Shown here one piece after another: positions 36,834 through 45,021 of a DNA stretch of 64,000 nucleotides. The stretch comes from Saposhnikovia divaricata. Its lineage: Eukaryota > Streptophyta > Magnoliopsida > Apiales > Apiaceae. Position numbers and translations under genes: made by a program. Numbering within the stretch: the first letter of the stretch is position 1; each line of letters starts with the position of its first letter. The notes under the pieces are model-generated. The model saw only the letters and a program-made list of their open reading frames with translations, had not been told where the DNA came from and searched no databases. Location: assembly GCA_036435485.1 (NCBI GenBank), contig CM071598.1:139356148-139420147 (forward strand), given 5' to 3'.

Positions 36834-38358
36834 TTTTTGCACTAAATCACGCAAGCGTACGTGGTCACAAGTAATATAGATAAATGTCAAGTTCGTTCCC
36901 ACAGAGATCTGGTTTAGGTTTTAATTCAGTTAATGTACCTATGCAACAATGTATGGTTTTTATTCACTGCTAAGACAATTAACAAATTGGGGTTGATTAT
37001 CTAAAGTTACAAAGGAAGTAAATTAACAAACTAAGAATTAATTAACTAACGAGAATTAAAATCGAATTACTTATGCTAGAAAAAACATGGGATCCTAACT
37101 TCATTAAATACTTCGCTTAGATCTGACGTCTTTAATCACTATATGCAATGGTTATGATATCTGATCGGACAACATGAAACAAGTATAAGCTACTTCTCAG
37201 TATACGAATAGCAAACTACTCATACATCCACAAAAGAGATAGAAGATGAATAGACACCAATTATGCTTAGACCCTATATCTCTATAAGATTTGAAAACAT
37301 AACGATTTAAGAACAAGTTATCCATAAAGATCACACGGGGCAGTTTGAAGTAGTTCAAATTACACCACGAATCATGTTGATAAACAATCATGAACCTATG
37401 CTAGCATGGCAAGTTCTAAATCTCAAGATCCACTCTCGCTTCACAAGAGATTAACAGATTAGATGTTAGCTACGCATCTAACAATTAAGCATAACCATAC
37501 GAGGATATCAATATACATCACACACAGATCTTTAAAGCATCAAAATACTAAAGCTCCATAAATAAATTCGTTAGAATCCCATGACAACAATTAGTTCATA
37601 CTCGAACCGCTCATCATCATGGGATCTGATGAAACCATGATAATAAACAAAGTATGAATAATTATAAAACTAGAGTAAAAGAGTTAAGAAAACAAATCGC
37701 AAAAACATCCAAGAGTTCGCCTAATTAGAAGAAAACAAAAGTAGATCTAGATCTCCGATAGTTGTCACGATCTTCGGAATCCTTCTCCAAGTCTGAATCT
37801 CCGTCTCTGACTCTTTCTCTGTGTTATGTTGGGTGTTGGTACATATTACAATGATAGAACGTGTTTATATAGGCTCTAGAATTCTTTTCCAGCAAGAAAA
37901 GTCCTAAAATAGTAATTTAATTTGAAACAGGAAAGAAATTAGGAAATTTCCAAGAACTCCGCGCGTCGCCTGCGCCCATGCGCGCTGCCTGCGCCCAGCA
38001 CTTCTCCCACGCGTTGCCTGCGCCCAGCCACGCGTTGGATGCGCCCTTTCTCCTGCCAGGTTCTGATTTTGGTACTAATTTCTTCGTTCTCGCTCCGTTT
38101 TCTTCCACTCCTTTTGCGCTAGCTCCCGTTCTTCAATCTTTTGACTTAGGATCTTCAAAGGCTTGTAGGGAAAGGTTCCATTCTTCATTCCAAACTTGTA
38201 ATCCATACCAAAACCAACGAAAATGGAAAACCCTAACCGACAATTCACGAACCTGCACACTACGCGAAAACACATCAAAAATACAACAAACTTGAGGCCA
38301 AGTGAATCAATTTAAGCCGATATGGAACGCTCCAACTGGATATAAAATCCACTTATCA
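36834..38358 (-). repeat. 5' LTR of the nested Athila-like element
   Basis: About 1525 bp and the partner of 21202-22721. Its inner end is changed (TTTTTTGCAC where the other copy has TGTTTGTAC). The GC-rich block is at about 37960-38048. Confidence 0.92.
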
Positions 38359-38479
38359 TGGTACCATTCATAATTTTCCACATAATAAGTCAAAAGTTTT
38401 AGGGGCACCATCCATAAAAAAGGGTATCATTCATAAAAATCCAAACCAGAGTAAGCATTCATAATTTCCCTAATTTTAA

Positions 38480-38916
38480 TTTTAAGTTAGATGTATCATA
38501 GCTAAACAACCACTCATAAACGATAACAATAATGGGATATGCATTATAGATATAAACAAAAAATCTAAGATTCTTTGTGACATCATGGGGTCTTGGATAC
38601 AATTACCTTCCAATCGTAGCTTTGGGCAATCCACATTGGAATGAAGTTTGCATAAGAGAATAAGATTCCTTTAATCATCGTGGAATTAGATAATATCGCT
38701 GTATTTGGGATTTGATGAGGCAAGACCCAATAAAAGCTGACTTTGAAGGGGTAAAAGTACCCATGCAACGAATAAACAACCTACATTCGAAGTACATAAA
38801 AAAAAGAACTAGAAGAAGACAATAAGATATACAAACTAGTTTTAGTATTCACTAAAAGTAACATATCAGCCTCTTATATGGCTTACCAATAACAAACTGC
38901 TCCTGTTTGTTGCTAG
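38480..38916. other. AT-rich DNA right of the split MITE
   Basis: No gene or repeat recognised. Confidence 0.4.
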
Positions 38917-39997
38917 TCTCTAGTCCTTTTGGTGACCTTCATGAATTTATGGATTTGGACTTTAGTCTAGATCCCCATTTTGCTACTTTTGACATGATCC
39001 CAAACTTCAGTTGGGGTGAGGTTATTCAAGTTTCCCTTCCCACATAGTATCATAAATAACATGATACTCGTTGATGAAAACTACCAACATGAACTAAAGT
39101 ATCTTGCTTTCGGTATGGGTGATGCACTCATGTCTGAAGAGGAGGAGGATTCTGGAGATAGTTTTATTTCAACTGATGAAATTTATTATGGTGAAAGTTT
39201 GGAAGTCAATAGTGCTTTTTTGCCTATTCGTCCTTCATTGACTTGCAATTTAAACACTTTTGCATTTCCCTATCTCTCCCTGAATCTCGTCCTTCGAGAC
39301 GTTTTCTATCTGGAAGTGGGAAGCGCTCTGCTGAAATCAACAACAATGTCCATGATAAGGGCAAAGGAAAATTATTTTGGGATGCTTCTTTTAAGACAAA
39401 ATGACAGTTTGTACCCCTCATGGATAGGGGTTTTGTCAATTTGGTCCATTTTTATGTTTTGTGACAGTTTACAACCCATATCTTCAAATCTCGCTTCAAC
39501 TTGAACCCCTTCACTAACTCCACGTCTAATTTGAGTTGATCGACGAATAAATTCGTACGAAAAATATTTTTCGAAAATTCTGAAAATATTACTGGAGCTT
39601 TCTAAATATTTTTTAAAACATTCCCCAAAGTTTCATAATATTTGGAATAGTACATGTCGACTAAAAATAATCGACCCGAAATAAAGAATAGTAAAAATAG
39701 AAGCGAGATTTAAAGTTAGGGGTTGTAAAGTGCTACAAAAAGTAAAAATGTTAGTAAAGGGGTTCGATTATAAGCGAGATTTAAAGATAGGGATTGTAAA
39801 ATGCTACAAAACGTAAAAATGGACCAATTTGACAAAACCCCTATACATGAGGGGTACAGACTTTCATTTTGTCTTCTTTTAATAACGATGGGCTTATGTC
39901 TGCATCTGTAATAAAAATGCTTAGTAAAAGAATGATTTCATCCTTGTTAGAAAACCTTGTGGTTAGGTCAAGCTCTATGACTAAAGATCCCTCATAG
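38917..39997 (+). pseudogene. Coding relic of unknown identity, split by a MITE
   Basis: Several short frames look protein-like but do not join. A segment from 38949 reads MDLDFSLDPHFATFDMIP and stops at a TAG near 39047. A segment from 39061 is acidic (MSEEEEDSGDSF). A third, in another frame, begins near 39216 and runs to the MITE. Without the MITE (39395-39873) and one 9-bp duplication, that last frame continues to a stop at 39995-39997, over about 60 further codons. The shifts near 39050 and 39215 may be introns or damage. I do not recognise the protein. It could be a decayed host gene or a fragment carried by a transposon. Confidence 0.4.
39395..39873. mobile_element. Mutator-type MITE, 479 bp
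   Basis: Inverted ends of about 100 bp start GACAAAATGACAGTTTGTAC on the left and GACAAAATGAAAGTCTGTAC on the right. They are flanked by a perfect 9-bp duplication TTCTTTTAA (39386-39394 and 39874-39882). No coding capacity. The interior has a second copy of the AAGCGAGATTTAAAG end segment near 39705. Confidence 0.88.
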
Positions 39998-40857
39998 AAC
40001 TATGAGTATGAAGAATCATGTGTTTTTGTTGAGTTTGAAATACACTTAAATAATACAGAGTGGGGGGTAAACGTATTATCAAATTTTTCTTCAATTTTCT
40101 TTTACTTGCTTATCTGTTTGATGATTGTAGTTTGAGTATGTATGTTTGAATAAAAGATATTGCGGAATATGACTAACATACACACTCACTTTAAATCTAA
40201 TATTGTATTAGATTCGAAGGTTGCTACAAACTGAGAATACGAAGTATTCTCAGCTTCTGTTTCTCAGAGAGATATTCAGATATTACACTTGAAAAACTTG
40301 CAACAACTAAAAAGGTGAGCATGTGCACTTATAGAACATGTATATAGTCCACTTTTACAAAATTAGTAAAAGACAAACTAGAAAGCTAACCATGTCTATA
40401 CTATTTTGGTCAAAGGTGGCACCATGACTTCCCTTTTAATGTTTTTATAGTTAATAAATACAACTTCCCTTTTATTTTCGAATTTTTAGTGTTAATAATT
40501 ACAACTTTCCTTTTTATGTTGAAATTATTATTTTCTTATTATTTTTGGAATCTTTAATGTAATAATTACATATTCCTTTTTCAATATCAAAATTATAACT
40601 TCCTTATAAATGTAAAAATTATTATATCCTTTATATTTTTCAAATTTTTAGTGTAAATAATTACAATTTCACTTTTTATGTTAAAAATTATAAAATTAGA
40701 TTTGGCTTTTAATTTTGTTACCTTGCGACAATAAGAAAATCTTCCTTAAATAAGGTATTTTATCATATATATACATAACACAACCAAATTATCTTATAAG
40801 AGCTTATACCCAAAACTCGTGTTCCTTAGCTCATCGTTCTCTAGCAAATTTCATTTT
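39998..40857. other. AT-rich DNA with short diffuse repeats
   Basis: Between about 40430 and 40690 a loose motif (AATTACAACTTCCTTTTTATG) recurs every 60-80 bp. No gene is visible. Confidence 0.45.
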
Positions 40858-41365
40858 TGTTGTGGAATAAAAAGTAGGGTATATTTATTGCGTATTAACT
40901 ACTAGGGTTTGTGGGAGCTTCGAGCTTTAATGGCTGTTCTTGTGTTCGTGGCTGAATCTGCCTTCACAAGATGCCTACGTACTTCGATGAATATCAAAGA
41001 TCAAGCCAAAAACGTAGTTCTGAGATGAGGGGTCTGGCCCTTTATATAGGCTGAGAAGCCTAAGAATTATGGTAGGATTCGGAGACTTGGTGGGCAAGTC
41101 ACCTCCTTGAGGAAGGTTCTAGACTCCTTCCTTGTAGAAATCAGTTTCCAAGTTGAATTGGATGCCTTGGAGGCTACTCTTTGGAAAGATAATATCTTTA
41201 TTTGACTTGTACTTCTCAGCTGTTAATTATCCCTTAATATTAATTACGAAATTAAAATTTAAATAGGGTTTTGGACCCTGTTGGTGGGCCCCACGTTTGG
41301 ACCATACCGGACCTAATTAATGCAACATTAAATGTGGCTTTAGGGCTTATTTTTAGCCCATATCA
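40858..41365 (-). repeat. 3' LTR of the first Tat-like element
   Basis: 508 bp, TGTTGTGGAATAAAAAG to AGCCCATATCA on the plus strand. Partner of 47731-48238. Confidence 0.95.
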
Positions 41366-41382
41366 TTCGCCCCCCAACTTCT
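41366..41382 (-). other. Polypurine tract of the first Tat-like element
   Basis: On the minus strand AGAAGTTGGGGGGCGAA lies directly next to the 3' LTR. Confidence 0.7.
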
Positions 41383-41689
41383 AGGAAAACTGATCAGGTT
41401 TTCGTAGAAGTTATATTTGCCTTAATCGAGACTCGGGGTCGTTTTTATCCCTTACCTGGGACTTCTTAATTTTCCTACCCTTATATGGGAATTTTGGTTT
41501 ACACTAGTGTTTCACGAGTATCGTCTTGATTGTAAAGTGTGGAGCGACCTACACATTTACGACGATTTGCCTTATTCGAGGCTTTAACTTGTACTTGCTT
41601 TTAGCAATTTCGGCACTTTTGTATAGCTTTTATGCATTATTAGCATAAATGATTGCTCAATTTGTCAAGAAAATATTTCTATAATTTTC

Positions 41690-42362
41690 CTCGTATTTTT
41701 CTGTACTTTTCCTAATATTTTAGGATTTTTTATGTACTCACAGGTATTTTTCGTAATTTTTCCTAATAATTTAGGAATGTTTATGTACCAACAAGTATTT
41801 TCCTTAATTATTCCTAATAATTTAGGAATTTTTAGGTACCCACAGGTATTTTTCTTAATTTTTCCTAATAATTTAGGAATTTTTATGTACCAACAGGTAT
41901 TTTCCTTAATTATTCCTAATAATTTAGGAATTTTTATGTACCAACAGGTATTTTTCTAAATTATTCCTAATAATTTAGGAATTTTTAGGTACCCACAGGT
42001 ATTTTTCTTAATTTTTCCCAATAATTTAGGAATTTTTATGTACCAACAGGTATTTTTCTAAATTATTCCTAATAATTTAGGAATTTTTATGTACCAACAG
42101 GTATTTTTCTAAATTATTCCTAATAATTTAGGAATTTTTATGTACCCACGGGTATTTTTCGTAATTATTGCTAATTATTTAGGAATTTTTAATGTACCCA
42201 CAAGTATTTTTCGTAATTATTCCTAATAATTTAGGAATTTTTATGTACCAACAGGTATTTTCCTTAATTATTCCTAATAATTTAGGAATTTTTATGTACC
42301 CACGGGTATTTTTCTAAATTATTTCTAATAATTTAGGAATTTTTATGTACCAACAGGTATTT
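41690..42362. repeat. 51-bp tandem repeat, about 13 copies
   Basis: Copies of a unit containing TTCCTAATAATTTAGGAA and GTACCAACAGGTATTTTTC begin at a steady 51-bp step, with landmarks at 41741, 41792, 41843, 41894, 41945, 41996, 42047, 42098, 42149, 42201, 42252, 42303 and 42354. TTCCTAA and TTAGGAA are an inverted pair in each unit. Because 51 is 17 codons, some frames stay open through several units; this does not show that it is translated. Confidence 0.93.
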
Positions 42363-42439
42363 GTTTTGTCAAATTGTGAAGTGCAGGGACCTTTTTGTAA
42401 AGTAGATAGAACTTGGGGTATCAAATTGCACTTTGGCCA

Positions 42440-43175
42440 TTCAACCTCATGATAGAGGTTTGCCGGGGGTACACCCGCGTAGGAGCCTTAATTGTTTTCC
42501 ACGCCCAGGAGAGAAGCTTGGGTGGCGTGGGTGAGTTTTTTTTTTTTTTTTTTCTTCTTTTTTTTTCTTTTTTTTAACCATCAGGTTTTATACATTTTAA
42601 TTTCGATAATTTTTACCAAAAATAAAATGTTGGACCTCATGCCTTAGAAATAATTTTATAAATTATTCAAACATTTTTTTTATTTAATAGGTATTTTTAC
42701 CCATTTTATCATCACTTCTAGCCTATTTTCAGAATTTTTAAGGATTTTATTCCTTTTTTAATTTCTGAAAAATGGCTTGTCGTTCGAAGAGGAGCCCTGG
42801 GCGTGGGTACCCCCGCCAAGGAGACCTTCTCCTCAGGCACGCCAAGGAAGTTGGTCTCCTGGGCGTGGGTATTTCATGCCTTCATTTGTACAACCACTCT
42901 AGGCGTGGGTATCCCGCCTAGGAGATGTTTTTGCCAACCACGTTTAGGAGATATGGCTTCCTGACCGTGGGTATTTTTTCACCCTCAATTCGTACAACCT
43001 TGGCGTGGGTACCCCCGCCAAGGAGGCACTTTGTGATACCTTGTCTTATGATTTTAAGTCTTCTTGGCGTGGGTACTTTAATACCCTTCATTTGTTACTC
43101 CAGCCTTGGCGTGGGTATCCCCGCCAAGGAGGCTTTATTTGATCCAACGCCTAGGAGATTTAGCTTCTTGGGCGT
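42440..43175. repeat. Series of GC-rich hairpins with a GGCGTGGGTA core
   Basis: At least seven copies of a GGCGTGGGTA motif occur (about 42798, 42860, 42901, 43001, 43066, 43107 and a GGCGTTGGTG variant at 43171). Several continue into CCGCCAAGG or CCGCCTAGG, which pairs back to form a stem, as at 42998-43023 (arms CCTTGGCG and CGCCAAGG) and 43104-43129. The spacing is irregular, about 40-100 bp. A T-rich run lies at 42536-42576. Confidence 0.8.
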
Positions 43176-43926
43176 TGGTGTTCTAGGCTTCTATCCTTTG
43201 GGCCAATTTTTATTTATGGGTCGTCTCTTTGGCTTTTGTCGGGCTCCCAGCCCTATTATTTTTGAATTTTTGAGATTCCTGCAGAACCTTGAAATGACCC
43301 GTTTCTTAGCTTTCGTGACCTTCAGGGCCTTAATTCGTTTGCTGAGTCCTTGATTCGAAAACGAGAATTCATTCATGGTTGTTGGTTATCATCAACCATT
43401 CAACCTTTAACCCTCATTCTAAGATGTTGAAATGATGGAGTCCCTTATTTTTTGCCCCCCTTGCTTCATATACTGGAGGTCATGCTTCTTGGTTGATCGT
43501 TCACGAAGTTCACTTGCCACTGAGCACTTGACTTCAAGTCTGGTGTGCCTTGGCTGGTTGTCAACCCTTTATCAGGATTTCAACCTTCTTCTTATACTCA
43601 TAGGACCTTGCTTAAGTTTCAATTTTGACTGGCGGCTCTTAGTTTCTAATGACAAGCTCGATTGGAGACAAACTGCCTTGTTGACCATCAAGGCTAAAAT
43701 TTTGTGTCGGGATTTGAAATTCAAGACTTTAATTATGTAATGACAATGGACCTCTTATAGAGGAGACCTTCAATCAATGCGTATCTTAACACTCTCACAG
43801 ACAGTTTCTGTGCTTTCAAGGAAATATCAAGGAGCCAACCAGTCTTAAGATGAGCTTTGATAGGGTCTATCTGACAGCTTCCTACATCAAACGGTGCCAC
43901 CAACTTCGAATCGATGGTGGGGGTCT
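43176..43926 (-). other. Tat-like element internal DNA, no clear gene
   Basis: Small frames occur on both strands, but none shows a known domain. In a complete Tat element integrase would be expected near here; I see no HHCC or DDE motif. Confidence 0.5.
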
Positions 43927-44645
43927 TCAGGACTTGGAAGTAGACGCTCCCAGAATGGGTCTCGACCCTTGAATTGAGATAAGGCATCGACCTTTGTATT
44001 CTCCTCCCTTGGGATATACCTGGCACTCATCTAACTGGGCTATCGCAGCTTTCACAATCCTCAAGTATTTGGCCATATTCTTTTCTCTAACCTCAAACTC
44101 TCCATTGACTTGTGAGACTACCAACTTTGAGTCTCCACAGACTTTCAGGTTATTGACCCTCAGGGCTCTTATCAGTCTAAGGTCGGCTATCAGAGCTTTA
44201 TACTCCGCCTCGTTGTAGGTTGTTTGGAAGTCCAACTTCAAGGCAAACTCGAGTGTGAACCCATCGGGGCTTTGCAGATCTTAACCTGCACCACTGGTTT
44301 TTGTTTTTGATGCCCCATGAAAATATAGCTTTTTGTTTTTGATGCCCCATCAAAATAGAGCATCCAATATTCCTTCTTCTCTTCCAGGGGTTTCTCACCT
44401 TGCTGACCTTCCTGGTCTATTACCCTTCCTTCTTCTCTTCCAGGGGTTTCTCACCTTGCTGACCTTCCTGGTCTATTACCCCCTGCCCCCCGACTTCTTG
44501 GTTGTCAATGGTATATTCAACCACGAAGTCAGCTAGAGCCTGAGCTTTGATGGCCGTACTAGGATTAACATCGAATTCTTTTAGTTAGATTGCCCACTTG
44601 ATGAGCCTTCCATTGGCTTTCATGCTATGCAATATGTTTCTTCAG
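43927..44645 (-). pseudogene. Remnants of RNase H and second (plant-type) RNase H of the Tat-like element
   Basis: The minus strand from about 44640 reads the end of RNase H (GRLIKWA, then KAQALADFVVEYT). From about 44280 it reads the second RNase H typical of the Tat lineage (SPDGFTLEFALKLDFQTTYNEAEY...CGDSKLVVSQVNGE). The two parts are separated by a damaged stretch that includes a tandem copy of about 55 bp (44371-44424 and 44427-44480). RT proper and integrase are not found. Confidence 0.7.
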
Positions 44646-45021
44646 CGGGTGTTCCATCAGGACTTCAACGTTTGTCTTTATCCAGGGTCCTCAAGGACTT
44701 AAACTATTATTATAACCTAACTCTACCATTCGGGGTATGCATTCGTTTGTTTTCATTCGTGTATTCTTTTATTTTCGGTACTTGGTCTTCTTTGACTCAC
44801 ACATCAGGTGCTTGGCACATAAATAAAATCACAATCAATGAATGGAAAACAAACTTGCATTAATAACTTAAAATGGGTTCAACCCTTACAGGGAATACTA
44901 CTATCCTACTCGGAGCAACATGCTCTGAAATGGTTTCAACGAACCTTATCTCTACTTCTACTAGATAAATATGAAGCTAAGTCCTACTAGGATAACTTGA
45001 GCCCATCGGGGCTTTGCAATA

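Larger units (their letters stand above)
21202..38358 (-). mobile_element. Athila-like Ty3/gypsy element lacking RT and integrase, with two nested insertions
   Basis: LTRs at 21202-22721 and 36834-38358 share TGATA-type starts on the minus strand. The element is flanked by a perfect 5-bp duplication TGGTA (21197-21201 and 38359-38363). The primer site is at 36810-36827 and the purine tract at 22722-22734. Gag and protease are recognisable, but RT, RNase H and integrase are missing, and the protease frame runs directly into the post-pol segment. Removing a copia solo LTR and a full copia element leaves about 7.7 kb. Its primer site and post-pol motif match the element at 1-8511. Confidence 0.9.
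21129..38470. mobile_element. Mutator-type MITE (about 180 bp), split by a gypsy element
   Basis: The left arm 21129-21201 and right arm 38364-38470 form inverted ends: AGAAAATTATGAATGG on the left and, read on the other strand, GGGAAATTATGAATGC on the right, both followed by a CTCTGGTTTGG block. They are flanked by the 9-bp direct repeat TAATTTTAA (21120-21128 and 38471-38479). Everything between the arms is a later retrotransposon with its own duplication TGGTA. The ends resemble those of the full MULE at 16191, so that type of transposase may have moved it. Confidence 0.78.

Noticed and set aside
40394..40690. Helitron-like start TCTATACTATTTTGG on the plus strand
   Set aside because: The preceding base is G, not A, and no hairpin plus CTRR end follows, so the match is probably by chance or decayed.
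41732..41959. 75-codon frame with a repeated 17-residue unit
   Set aside because: It is a by-product of the 51-bp tandem repeat; it lacks a start context and breaks where a unit changes length.
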